This document shows, one piece after another, positions 17,376 through 25,059 of a DNA stretch of 48,466 nt (its first letter is position 1; the number at the start of each line of letters is the position of its first letter). This stretch comes from an uncultured Lachnospira sp. (lineage in GTDB: Bacteria; Bacillota; Clostridia; Lachnospirales; Lachnospiraceae), in the NCBI GenBank assembly GCA_910587485.1, contig CAJUKN010000021.1:1-48466 (forward strand), written 5' to 3'. The translations under genes were made by a program, and so were the position numbers. The notes under the pieces were generated by a model that made no database searches, was not told the origin of the DNA, and was given only the letters and a program-made list of their open reading frames with translations.

Positions 17376-17783
17376 TTAAGAATTTCTCTTTTTATTTTGA
17401 TTATTATAAAAACGTTCTAACTTATTTAATCTTGAAAAATATTTTTTTAATCCTGCTCTTGACTTGTTATATTGATAGGCGTTGACAATCCCTCCTATGA
17501 TAGAAAACACAATTAAAAATAGAATATAATAAATGCCTACCTTTTTTGCTATCAATGTATAATCCATTGTGTTGACTTCAGAGACAATTTTTTCCATATT
17601 ACATAGTGCAAAAAAAATGACTATAACTGCAAATGCAAATGTTGAAGCAATAATGCTTTTAAGAACGCCCAATGTTACAAAATCCCCTTTATAATATCTT
17701 GACATCTTTAACATTCGTTTTCCTTCATTCTTCTCATAAATTGCCATTTTAGTCATCATTTTGACTTTATTTTCATTTAACAT
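17376..17783 (-). CDS. Small membrane protein with two helices, unknown function
   Basis: 135 residues. A charged N-terminal segment of about 35 residues is followed by one hydrophobic helix (IIASTFAFAVIVIFFAL), a loop, a second helix (IYYILFLIVFSIIGGIV) and a basic C-terminus (LKKYFSRLNKLERFYNNQNKK). AAAGGA precedes the ATG. It is immediately upstream of, and probably cotranscribed with, the polytopic membrane protein at 16326-17327. No family recognised. Confidence 0.65.
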   Translation of the reverse strand: MLNENKVKMMTKMAIYEKNEGKRMLKMSRYYKGDFVTLGVLKSIIASTFAFAVIVIFFALCNMEKIVSEVNTMDYTLIAKKVGIYYILFLIVFSIIGGIVNAYQYNKSRAGLKKYFSRLNKLERFYNNQNKKRNS

Positions 17784-17864
17784 ATAAATCCTTTCACCAT
17801 TATTTTTTATGCCACAACTTTGTTATGGGTGAACATCATTGTGGCTATTTTACCATATATTTCC

Positions 17865-18929
17865 TTAATTGTATATTACAATTTGAGAATGTCCACCATT
17901 TGGAGCAACGACAATACGAACTTTCCTATCATCAACCATAAATGTTTTGTCTGTATTTGCAGTAAGATAATTATTCCAAACTTGATTATAACCTGAAGGA
18001 ACTAAGTTCACTAATACATTTTGCACCTGAGAGTCAAAATTATCGCCTCTTTTTTTAATATAAATGATTGTCACATTAGGTTGTGTTACAATCTCTCCAT
18101 AATAAGTGTCATTTTCCTGATAAATATATACATTGGACATAACTTGAGAAAATCCTTGTGCATCAAGCTTATCTCCTATTGTATTACTGCTGTCTCCGCC
18201 GCTTGATGTGTTATTGTCAGAACCATTACCATTGTTTTGTGTAGTATTATCATCTGGAATGTTCTTATCACCATCAAAATCTTCACCTGAATCATCTTCA
18301 TCAGATGGTGTATCTTGAGGCTGATTGTCATTTTCTTCATTATCATTTTGATATTGCAAATCCCCCTGTTGATTATCTGGATTTTGCATCCAATCATCAC
18401 CAATATTGCCCCCATAATTATTTGTCCATGAATCACCATACTTGTCCGATACAAAAGATTCTGCAACATACACACCAAATCCATTTTGAGAACCTGATGA
18501 AGCATTTTGTATACCTTCTATTGCAACGGAATCTGAAACCGTGCCTACTGTAGCCGTAACTACACTTAGACCAACTCCTTTAACTGTAATAATTCCTTGT
18601 GAATCAACATCAATAATATCTGGATTGCTGGATGTCCATACAACAGACCGCTCTGTATCTGCTGGGGTTACAATAGCAATTGCTTTAAATATCGTCCCTA
18701 CTGCCACCGCACAGTCATCAAGCTGTATCTCAACAGTCGATGCCACTCTTCCCCCTTCTGTTCCGTCTGTTTCAATATGAGATGTCTTTATTCCAGAATC
18801 CGTCAAATGAACATCCACTTGATTTGTATCCGAATTTTTGCTGACATTAATAGCATATGCCACACTTGCCACAATCAGAACAACAATTACTGCACAAGAA
18901 ACGATTATAGGTATTAACTTATTTTTCAT
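17865..18929 (-). CDS. Exported protein with Big2 (bacterial Ig-like) domain
   Basis: 354 residues. The N-terminus has a membrane anchor (LIPIIVSCAVIVVLIVASVAYA) with no obvious cleavage site. A Big2 domain follows at about 65-140, ending in the typical WTSSNPDIIDVDSQGIITV and GLSVVTATVG. Then comes an acidic, Asp/Asn/Gly-rich low-complexity linker (about 175-250) and a C-terminal globular domain of about 100 residues (LDAQGFSQVMSNVYIYQEND onward) of no named family. Likely extracellular and surface-tethered, perhaps in adhesion or cell-wall interaction (inference from Big2). GGAGG precedes the ATG; its leader can form a pseudoknot (18944-19001). Confidence 0.75.
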   Translation of the reverse strand: MKNKLIPIIVSCAVIVVLIVASVAYAINVSKNSDTNQVDVHLTDSGIKTSHIETDGTEGGRVASTVEIQLDDCAVAVGTIFKAIAIVTPADTERSVVWTSSNPDIIDVDSQGIITVKGVGLSVVTATVGTVSDSVAIEGIQNASSGSQNGFGVYVAESFVSDKYGDSWTNNYGGNIGDDWMQNPDNQQGDLQYQNDNEENDNQPQDTPSDEDDSGEDFDGDKNIPDDNTTQNNGNGSDNNTSSGGDSSNTIGDKLDAQGFSQVMSNVYIYQENDTYYGEIVTQPNVTIIYIKKRGDNFDSQVQNVLVNLVPSGYNQVWNNYLTANTDKTFMVDDRKVRIVVAPNGGHSQIVIYN

Positions 18930-18935
18930 ATCTAG

Positions 18936-19001
18936 CCTCCATACTGCGACTGATTTTTAGGAGCAGCTAATGGCTCAAGTTTTGGCGCAGCACAAAACTT
19001 G
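18936..19001 (-). promoter_or_regulatory. Structured leader of the Big2-protein gene, possible pseudoknot next to the SD
   Basis: A 9-bp perfect hairpin (CAAGTTTTG, 19001-18993, with CAAAACTTG, 18984-18976) has a loop containing CTGCG (18990-18986). That loop can pair with CGCAG (18948-18944), three bases before the Shine-Dalgarno GGAGG (18940-18936). Pairing would place the pseudoknot against the ribosome site. I recognise no known riboswitch class. Seen by eye only; no folding energy computed. Confidence 0.3.
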
Positions 19002-19063
19002 CAGATTAAAAATTATAATTTTCAATCTTTTTCCTTTTCTATAACAATTTATTTTACAACTAA

Positions 19064-19098
19064 AAAGTGCGCCCTCCTTTTCGGCAGGCGCATACTTT
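19064..19098 (-). terminator. Terminator of the PocR-chemoreceptor gene
   Basis: AAAGTATGCGCC (19098-19087, minus strand) pairs with GGCGCACTTT (19073-19064), with two unpaired bases. It is followed by a short T-run (TTAG). It follows the chemoreceptor stop by about 45 nt. Confidence 0.75.
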
Positions 19099-19141
19099 AA
19101 CATCTTCTTATCTATTGAAGTATCTCTTCACTGCCCTGTTA

Positions 19142-19915
19142 CTATTTATTCAGACTATTAATAGTCTCTGTAACCTCACCAAGAGCCTTCTTAATATTAA
19201 TACTGGTTGCCGCCATGCCTTGTGCAAGTTTTTGTACTTCTTCAGCAACAACACTAAAACCGCGTCCTGCTTCACCAGCACGTGCCGCTTCAATACTGGC
19301 ATTAAGCGCAAGAATTTTTTGACGATTACTGTAAGCCTCAATCTGTTTTGTATTATCATTAGCAACAACAATCTGGTCGGCTGCCTTACTAATTCCCTCT
19401 CTAAGTCCGCTAAGCATATTTTTATTAATCGTTGTCGCATAACTTGCTCTTACAAACATATTAATAACATCACCCAAAAGATTTGCAGAAGCCTCAATCT
19501 CATCTCTGGATTTCACATTAACTTTGCGAAGTGCATCTATGTAATCATCTTCATTAACATTTAAAGACCTTGCTACTGCTCTAAATTTCTCTTCATCAGG
19601 ATTTTCTGGAAGAACCTGACCTCCAATAATACTGCCTAATGCTGTTCCATCATCAAGTGTAATTGGAATACCAAAGTCAACTAATCCTGCATGACATGAA
19701 TATACCCCTTTTCCTTCACGGTCACACTTTTCACATCTTCTGCGTCCCTCTTCACTGCCCCTTGTATACCTTATACAAAAATCTGTAAAATTGTAGCACT
19801 CACTAATATAATTTCCATCATGCCCTACTGCCACTGTTGCCAATCCTGTACATTTTGCCCAATTTCTCATTATTTCTTCAAATTTATTCATGTCACAGAA
19901 ATCTTGAATCTTCAT
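19142..19915 (-). CDS. Soluble PocR-domain methyl-accepting-type sensor
   Basis: 257 residues, no membrane helix. Residues about 1-160 form a PocR ligand-binding domain, seen in FCIRYTRGSEEGRRRCEKCD and the following YSCHAGLVDFGIPI, with GSIIGGQVLP. PocR domains often sense small hydrocarbon-derived ligands or a metal cofactor; the Cys/His cluster here suggests metal binding. The C-terminal 90 residues contain only the tip of an MCP signalling domain (QKILALNASIEAARAGEAGR followed by GFSVVAEEVQKLA). Start at 19915 (MKIQDFCDMN) was chosen because AGGAAGGGG lies upstream. Likely cytoplasmic chemoreceptor or CheW-coupled sensor. The short signalling arm is unusual. Confidence 0.85.
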   Translation of the reverse strand: MKIQDFCDMNKFEEIMRNWAKCTGLATVAVGHDGNYISECYNFTDFCIRYTRGSEEGRRRCEKCDREGKGVYSCHAGLVDFGIPITLDDGTALGSIIGGQVLPENPDEEKFRAVARSLNVNEDDYIDALRKVNVKSRDEIEASANLLGDVINMFVRASYATTINKNMLSGLREGISKAADQIVVANDNTKQIEAYSNRQKILALNASIEAARAGEAGRGFSVVAEEVQKLAQGMAATSINIKKALGEVTETINSLNK

Positions 19916-20118
19916 AGCACTACCCCTTCCTACGTTATACACTTTCTAACGATAAAGCTGTTGTTATTGTACCATTAACCTTGCTTCATGTCAATTAAAA
20001 TAAGGATACGGTAAATACTGCCAATGTACCATCCACACTACTTTCTACAAGATTTACAATAAACTGATAACCCCATCTGCTTTTTTATTATCTTTGTTTA
20101 GTATAAGTAATTATCCAC

Positions 20119-21129
20119 TTAAATCAATCCAATTGCCCTCACTATAAACACTTCTATAAAAATGCTCAAAATAGAAAACAATGTTGTCCATACAACAAGC
20201 TGACCTGCTAATTGTCCATCACTTCCCATCTCTTCTGCCATAATTGCGCTTGCCACTGCAACGGGTGTTCCAAAAAGTGCTATAAACGAAGCAAACACAC
20301 CCTCATTAAAATAGACAACACCCAACTTATGCAGCACCACTGCACTGCCAACGCCAATAAGCGGAGCCAATAAATTTCTCCCCATCACGCCTATGGCAAT
20401 CTGTTTTCGATAGCCTTGTATTTTCTTAAAATCAAACTGTCCGCCAAGAACCAATAAAGCTAGTGGAGAAGCCACTCTTGCAATATAATTAATAACGGTT
20501 TCCAAAAATGTAAAATGATTTACTGTTGGAATAAATGTATAAATAAAACGATTTCCATAGGGTTTTATCAAAAGTACAATCACTCCTAATAAAACACCAA
20601 TTATCAAAGGATTTTTAACAATCTTAATAAAAATATTGTTTATATCGGATTTACTTAATCTTTTATTATTTTCTCGAAAGATAGAAAGTGAAACAACAGC
20701 AAGTATATTATATATAGGAATAGAAAATGCCGATAACACTGCTGCTGACAATACACCGCTCTCTCCTGCAATTAATTCTGCCAAGGAGACCCCAATCAAT
20801 GCAAAATTAGAACGAAAAATGCACTGCATAATAACACCTTTTTGTTTTGAATCAGGTATTATTTTTGTTGTCAAAAATCCCAATAGCACCAATATTCCAA
20901 TAACACCCATCATAAAAATAACAGTTATCCAATGAATATCGGATATACTTTCTACTTCCACCACATTTTTAAATAACAACACAGGAAGAAAAACATAAAA
21001 CACACTTTTATTTGCTATTTTTAAAAATTCATTGGTAAAAATTCCTGTTTTTTTCAAAAAATAACCCAATACCATTAAAATCATAATAGGAAAAATAGCA
21101 TTTACTGTAAATATAAATATTGATAACAT
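20119..21129 (-). CDS. AEC-family (auxin efflux carrier-like) transporter
   Basis: 336 residues with about ten hydrophobic segments in two halves, as in the AEC/BASS fold, including LGYFLKKTGIFTNEFLKIANK at the start and the characteristic NFALIGVSLAELIAGESG and ILVVWTTLFSI-like late helix. Family members export or import small organic acids and amino acids; substrate cannot be told from sequence. The ATG has an in-frame stop just before it, so the start is fixed, but the nearest SD (AGGAAAGG) is about 16 nt away, so translation may be weak or coupled to the amidase gene that ends 22 nt upstream. Confidence 0.88.
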   Translation of the reverse strand: MLSIFIFTVNAIFPIMILMVLGYFLKKTGIFTNEFLKIANKSVFYVFLPVLLFKNVVEVESISDIHWITVIFMMGVIGILVLLGFLTTKIIPDSKQKGVIMQCIFRSNFALIGVSLAELIAGESGVLSAAVLSAFSIPIYNILAVVSLSIFRENNKRLSKSDINNIFIKIVKNPLIIGVLLGVIVLLIKPYGNRFIYTFIPTVNHFTFLETVINYIARVASPLALLVLGGQFDFKKIQGYRKQIAIGVMGRNLLAPLIGVGSAVVLHKLGVVYFNEGVFASFIALFGTPVAVASAIMAEEMGSDGQLAGQLVVWTTLFSILSIFIEVFIVRAIGLI

Positions 21130-21151
21130 GATAAATCACGATAAACCTTTC

Positions 21152-21943
21152 CTAGAAAATATGATTAATAATTCCATCAGCAACGGCTCTTGCTATAGCA
21201 GAAAGCTTTTCTTCATCACATAAAAAATTTCTATAATCACTCTCACTGCTAAGAAATGCAGTTTCTATAAGAACAGATGGAAGTCCTATTTTTGTAGCTT
21301 CATATGTAATTGTATAATAATCTGCACTAGAACCATCTGCATATTTGCTGTTATCTGTGCAATTTCGTCTTAACAGACCTTCATTTTTATGAGCCTCCCA
21401 ATCCGTCGTAATAGAAATTCCTATTGTTTGCAATCGGGCAAGTATTGATTTTGCAAGATGTTCACTGCTTTGATATACACTTTTCACTTTTGCACGAGGC
21501 GCATTATAATGACTTTGTGTTACAATAGCAAGACATCCCTTATGATTGATATCTTTACTGCTGCTGTTATTATGTATGGATACCAGATAATCTGCATAAA
21601 CATTCTTTGCAAATTTTACCCGTTCCTTAAGCTCAATATCCTTATCTTCTTCTCTTGTCATAACCACTTTAATTCCGTCATGCTCTTTTAGATATTCTCT
21701 TACCTTTAATGATATTTTTAAATTAATATCTTTTTCTGACACATTAACACCATCATAGACAAATTGACAGCCATTTTTATCACCTCCATGTCCCGGATCA
21801 AGACACACAATGATATCTTTTTTATTCACATTTTGTTTTTCCTCATTATCTAATGACTTCCATGCTTTTAAATCGAATAAAATAACCAATACAATCAATA
21901 AAAACAAACCATAAATTATAAATTTTCTCAACAAACACTCCAT
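21152..21943 (-). CDS. N-acetylmuramoyl-L-alanine amidase, CwlD-like
   Basis: Zinc amidase that cuts the bond between muramic acid and the stem peptide. An N-terminal membrane anchor (IIYGLFLLIVLVILFDL) is followed by an Amidase_3 domain with zinc-binding LDPGHGGDKNG, a glutamate in NVSEKDINLKIS, the second histidine in YLVSIHNNSSS, and a C-terminal catalytic glutamate in SVLIETAFLSSESDY. The 263 aa length and single anchor resemble CwlD, which acts on spore cortex, but other membrane-anchored amidases are alike. The ATG lacks a clear SD; a TTG four codons later has GGAG at ideal distance and may be the real start. Probably cotranscribed with the AEC transporter. Confidence 0.88.
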   Translation of the reverse strand: MECLLRKFIIYGLFLLIVLVILFDLKAWKSLDNEEKQNVNKKDIIVCLDPGHGGDKNGCQFVYDGVNVSEKDINLKISLKVREYLKEHDGIKVVMTREEDKDIELKERVKFAKNVYADYLVSIHNNSSSKDINHKGCLAIVTQSHYNAPRAKVKSVYQSSEHLAKSILARLQTIGISITTDWEAHKNEGLLRRNCTDNSKYADGSSADYYTITYEATKIGLPSVLIETAFLSSESDYRNFLCDEEKLSAIARAVADGIINHIF

Positions 21944-22043
21944 ACTTTAATTTGTCTTTTATAATAATCATATGCTGTTTTATATGAATTTATAGATAAT
22001 ACTAGTAATTGCAAAAAGGACATATGAATAAAAAATTTTAAAA

Positions 22044-22097
22044 ACACCAAATACTGCCATCTTTTAAACCAACACAAGATAGTACAATATTTGGTGT
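22044..22097 (-). terminator. Terminator downstream of eda
   Basis: ACACCAAATA (22044-22053) pairs with TATTTGGTGT (22088-22097); an inner ATCTT/AAGAT pair extends it. On the minus strand it is followed by TTTTTAAAATTTTTT. Confidence 0.75.
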
Positions 22098-22136
22098 CAT
22101 TATTTCATATTTTTACTTTATCATATAAACTGCTTT

Positions 22137-22778
22137 TTACTTACTGCGAATTTCTTTTACAAGATTAACGGCTTCTTTAGTCATTTCTTTAATCTTATCA
22201 AATTCACCTGCTTTAATCATATCGCCTTTTACCATCCAACTGCCGCCACAGCAAAATATCTTATCACATGCCAGATATTCTTTGATATTTTTAGCACTAA
22301 TACCGCCTGTTGGCATAATTTTTACTGTTGTATACGCAGCACACATAGCCTTAATCATTGCAAGTCCACCTGCTGCCTCAGCAGGGAAAAACTTTACTCT
22401 AGTCAAACCACGTTTTACAGCCTGAGCCAACTCAGAAGGCGTTACAATACCCGGACAAACCTCAATATTTTTAGAGATACAATAATCTACAATTTCTGGG
22501 TCAAATCCCGGACTAACAATAATAGAAGCACCTGCTGCTACTGCTCTGTCAACCTGTTCTGTTGTAAGAACTGTTCCTGCTGCAATCAACATATCTGGAT
22601 ATGCTTTATGAATCTGCTTAATAGATTCTTCTGCTGCCTCTGTTCTAAATGTAACCTCTGCACATGGAAGACCACCTTCAACTAATGCTTTTGCTAATGG
22701 AAGGGCATCCTTTACATCATTTAATACAACTACAGGAATAACACCTAACTCCTCAAACTTATCTGCTACAGTACTCAT
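22137..22778 (-). CDS. eda: KDPG/KHG aldolase
   Basis: Class I aldolase that cleaves 2-keto-3-deoxy-6-phosphogluconate to pyruvate and glyceraldehyde-3-phosphate, and 4-hydroxy-2-oxoglutarate. The core motifs are AEVTFRT, MLIAAGTVLT, CPGIVTPSELAQA and RVKFFPAE (Schiff-base lysine in VKFFP), then MPTGGIS for phosphate binding. Start at 22778 (MSTVADKFEELG) gives 213 aa, the usual length; an upstream in-frame TTG at 22868 would add 30 residues with no homology and no SD. The only SD (AAGGAG, 22828-22823) is separated from this ATG by a hairpin that may close the gap. No dehydratase or kinase of an Entner-Doudoroff pathway is nearby; sugar-acid catabolism is the likely context. Confidence 0.9.
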   Translation of the reverse strand: MSTVADKFEELGVIPVVVLNDVKDALPLAKALVEGGLPCAEVTFRTEAAEESIKQIHKAYPDMLIAAGTVLTTEQVDRAVAAGASIIVSPGFDPEIVDYCISKNIEVCPGIVTPSELAQAVKRGLTRVKFFPAEAAGGLAMIKAMCAAYTTVKIMPTGGISAKNIKEYLACDKIFCCGGSWMVKGDMIKAGEFDKIKEMTKEAVNLVKEIRSK

Positions 22779-22785
22779 ATTTTTT

Positions 22786-22828
22786 GCTGTTTGAAATAAG
22801 GACAAATCTTGTCTAACAGCTTCTCCTT
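22786..22828 (-). promoter_or_regulatory. Structured spacer between SD and eda start codon
   Basis: Minus strand AAGGAG (22828-22823) is followed by GCTGTT (22820-22815), an inner GACAA-GAT-TTGTC hairpin (22813-22801) and AACAGC (22791-22786), then seven A/T bases and the ATG. If folded, the stem removes about 35 nt and places SD and ATG about 9 nt apart; unfolded, the distance is too great for initiation. This could make translation depend on RNA folding. Confidence 0.4.
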
Positions 22829-22985
22829 TCTTATTTTTAACACTTTTATGGCTTTTGTATTTCCTCAAAAGACCGTGTTATTATCCAATGTCAATTCATC
22901 TCATAACTAAAGTCACGAGCGTTCTTGACACATCTCATAAAAAATAATGCAAAATAATATAAATTGCATATTTTCTATCCTTCAT

Positions 22986-23013
22986 ACTATACTCTTGAAC
23001 TGTTATTTGTCAA
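22986..23013 (-). promoter_or_regulatory. Sigma-A promoter of eda with overlapping inverted repeat
   Basis: TTGACA (23013-23008) is separated by 16 bases from TATAGT (22991-22986) on the minus strand. An imperfect inverted repeat (CTATACTTGA against TCAAGAGTATAG, about 22987-23018) covers both boxes, so it could be a repressor operator. A leader hairpin (ATGCAA/TTGCAT, 22947-22952 with 22964-22969) followed by a T-run lies downstream. Confidence 0.5.
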
Positions 23014-23026
23014 GTATAGGATTGTT

Positions 23027-24946
23027 TTATAACGCCAGCTTTTCTTGTAAAATACTGTGCAAAATTTCTAAAAGTGCCTGTGGCATAAATGGTTTTACAA
23101 GATAGTCTTCTGCACTTAACTTATTTGCTTTATCAATTGTATCAATATTTTTATCGGATGTTAAAAATACAATAGGAACATTGGATATCTTTCGGATTTC
23201 ATCATAAACTTCAAAACCATCCATATCTGGCATCTGAATATCTAGCAAAATCAAATCCATAGATGTAATCTGTAATGTTTTTAATGCTTTTTTTCCTGAA
23301 ACCTCCTTGTACACCTTATAACCCGGCTCGTCCTTTAAAATATTTTCAATTAGTGTCAAATTTTTTGTTTCATCATCCACAACTAATATTTTTCTTACAA
23401 TGGCATCTTGCTGCCTCATCTCATAATTGGTATCTTTATCAATCATATCTAACATAATATCGGCAATTTCTGGGTCAAATTGTATATTCTTGCCATTTTC
23501 AATTTCCAAACGTACTTTTTCTTGAGACATCACCTGCCTGTAACTTCGATTGGACGTCATTGCATCATAAGCATCAGCCACTCCAATAATTCTTGCAATT
23601 TCTGGAATATTTTTTCCAGCAAGCCCATTTGGATAACCATTGCCATCAAATCGTTCATGATGCCATCTTGCTCCTTGCGCAATCATTGTATTTTCTTTAA
23701 TATCTCTTAAAATATAATAGCCAACCATCGGGTGCAGCTTAATATAAGCAAATTCTTCATCATTAAGACGAGAGGGTTTATTAATAATTGCATCGGGAAT
23801 ATGTATTTTCCCAACATCATGCAAAAGAGCTGCATAATAAATATTTTTTAATTCCTCATCACTTTTCCCCATGCGTCTTGCTATCTCAACAGCATATTTG
23901 GCAACTCTCTGCGAATGTCCATTTGTGTATCTATCCTTTGCATCGATTGTATGCGTAAGTGTTCGCATAATCGTCATATTTAATTTTTCTACATTTTGTC
24001 TGCTGATTTCTTCGTTTTTCATATGCAGTCCAATTTTTTTGAATGCAAATGTACAAAAAGCTGCAATTAATCCAAAAATAACAGCACAAACAATAAGATT
24101 TTGTATTAATATTCCTCGTATATCATGAAACAATTTTGTATTGCTGACAATCATAGACACATACCAATCGTCCATTACATTCGCTGTAAAAACGGTACAA
24201 GTTTCACCATTTATTTTGGTATCAAAAGTTTGTCCCTTTGCCTGATAAATTCCATCTAATAAGAAATTCATTGTATCGTCCTGCAAATAATTTTTCCCTT
24301 TTTCCTCCTCATCTGAATGAGCGACGACCAAGCCTTCTTTATCAATCACAAAACCATAACCCATATTATTTAAATTAATATCTTGTGTGATAATTTGTAC
24401 TTCATCCAACACAATATCAAGAGAAATCACACTCTCATTATCATACAATAACTGACTAACCGAAATCATAATGGTATTGGTTTGGGCATCCAGATAAGGT
24501 GATACAATAACTGGCTTTCCTGCTCCATTCACCGCTGTTGTATACCACTCTCTTTCTTGTGGAACATAATCTTCATCAGGCACCCAGCCAATACCATCTA
24601 AATATTCGCCTTGAATCAAGCCATATATTCCTGTAAAATTTTCATCAATATCTTCTTTATATCGTTCGGACTCCTCTAATAAAAAGGCTTCTATTTCTTG
24701 TGTAGAATCTCCCTGCTGCATCTTATACTCTAATGTGATTGCTGTTATCTGTAAAACGTCCATTCCTTTGGTTAGATAGCTGTTTAATTTTATTTTTTCT
24801 TCCTCTAATGTACTCTCTCCTACAGCAATCATATTTGAAACTGCATTTGAATAGAATGTAACAAAATTATAAATTACCATTACAATTAATACAATCAATG
24901 TAAAAAATAATGTAATAATATATTGTTTTTTTTCTCGACGTTTCAT
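23027..24946 (-). CDS. Cache-domain HD-GYP phosphodiesterase with C-terminal receiver
   Basis: Membrane sensor expected to hydrolyse c-di-GMP. Helix near 10-30, extracellular dCache-like domain (about 35-280, with GIYGLIQGEYLDGIGW and PYLDAQTNTIMISV), second helix near 285-308, HD-GYP domain (about 330-500: LLHDVGKIHIPD, HPMVGYYIL, WHHERFDGNGYPNGL, IGVADAYDAMTSNRSYR), and a receiver domain at the end (ILVVDDETKNL, LILLDIQMPDMDG, VKPF). The receiver at the C-terminus is unusual; HD-GYP response regulators usually have it first. Start at 24946 has GAGAGG about 11 nt upstream; TTG at 24952 is the alternative. It has its own promoter (25016-25044). c-di-GMP partner proteins are not in the window. 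Confidence 0.9.
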   Translation of the reverse strand: MKRREKKQYIITLFFTLIVLIVMVIYNFVTFYSNAVSNMIAVGESTLEEEKIKLNSYLTKGMDVLQITAITLEYKMQQGDSTQEIEAFLLEESERYKEDIDENFTGIYGLIQGEYLDGIGWVPDEDYVPQEREWYTTAVNGAGKPVIVSPYLDAQTNTIMISVSQLLYDNESVISLDIVLDEVQIITQDINLNNMGYGFVIDKEGLVVAHSDEEEKGKNYLQDDTMNFLLDGIYQAKGQTFDTKINGETCTVFTANVMDDWYVSMIVSNTKLFHDIRGILIQNLIVCAVIFGLIAAFCTFAFKKIGLHMKNEEISRQNVEKLNMTIMRTLTHTIDAKDRYTNGHSQRVAKYAVEIARRMGKSDEELKNIYYAALLHDVGKIHIPDAIINKPSRLNDEEFAYIKLHPMVGYYILRDIKENTMIAQGARWHHERFDGNGYPNGLAGKNIPEIARIIGVADAYDAMTSNRSYRQVMSQEKVRLEIENGKNIQFDPEIADIMLDMIDKDTNYEMRQQDAIVRKILVVDDETKNLTLIENILKDEPGYKVYKEVSGKKALKTLQITSMDLILLDIQMPDMDGFEVYDEIRKISNVPIVFLTSDKNIDTIDKANKLSAEDYLVKPFMPQALLEILHSILQEKLAL

Positions 24947-25015
24947 GCGCAAGGTTTCCTCTCTAAAATACTCATTATAAAAACCTTTTTTAGAAAAATT
25001 TTATAACTTTATTAA

Positions 25016-25044
25016 ATTATAACATAAAACGCCTTAAATGATAA
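25016..25044 (-). promoter_or_regulatory. Promoter of the HD-GYP gene
   Basis: TTATCA (25044-25039), 17-base spacer, TATAAT (25021-25016) with the TG extension (TGTTATAAT) on the minus strand. It lies just after the vanT stop and about 70 nt before the HD-GYP start. Confidence 0.55.
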
Positions 25045-25059
25045 CTATATTTTCACAAT

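Noticed and set aside
17811..17845. GCCACAA/TTGTGGC hairpin downstream of the Big2-protein gene
   Set aside because: On the minus strand it is followed by an A-run, not a T-run, so it is not supported as a terminator for that gene.
19990..20080. Coding-like stretch on the minus strand (WGYQFIVNLVESSVDGTLAV)
   Set aside because: It has no start codon or ribosome site, follows stops in frame and is under 30 codons; probably chance or an untraceable remnant.
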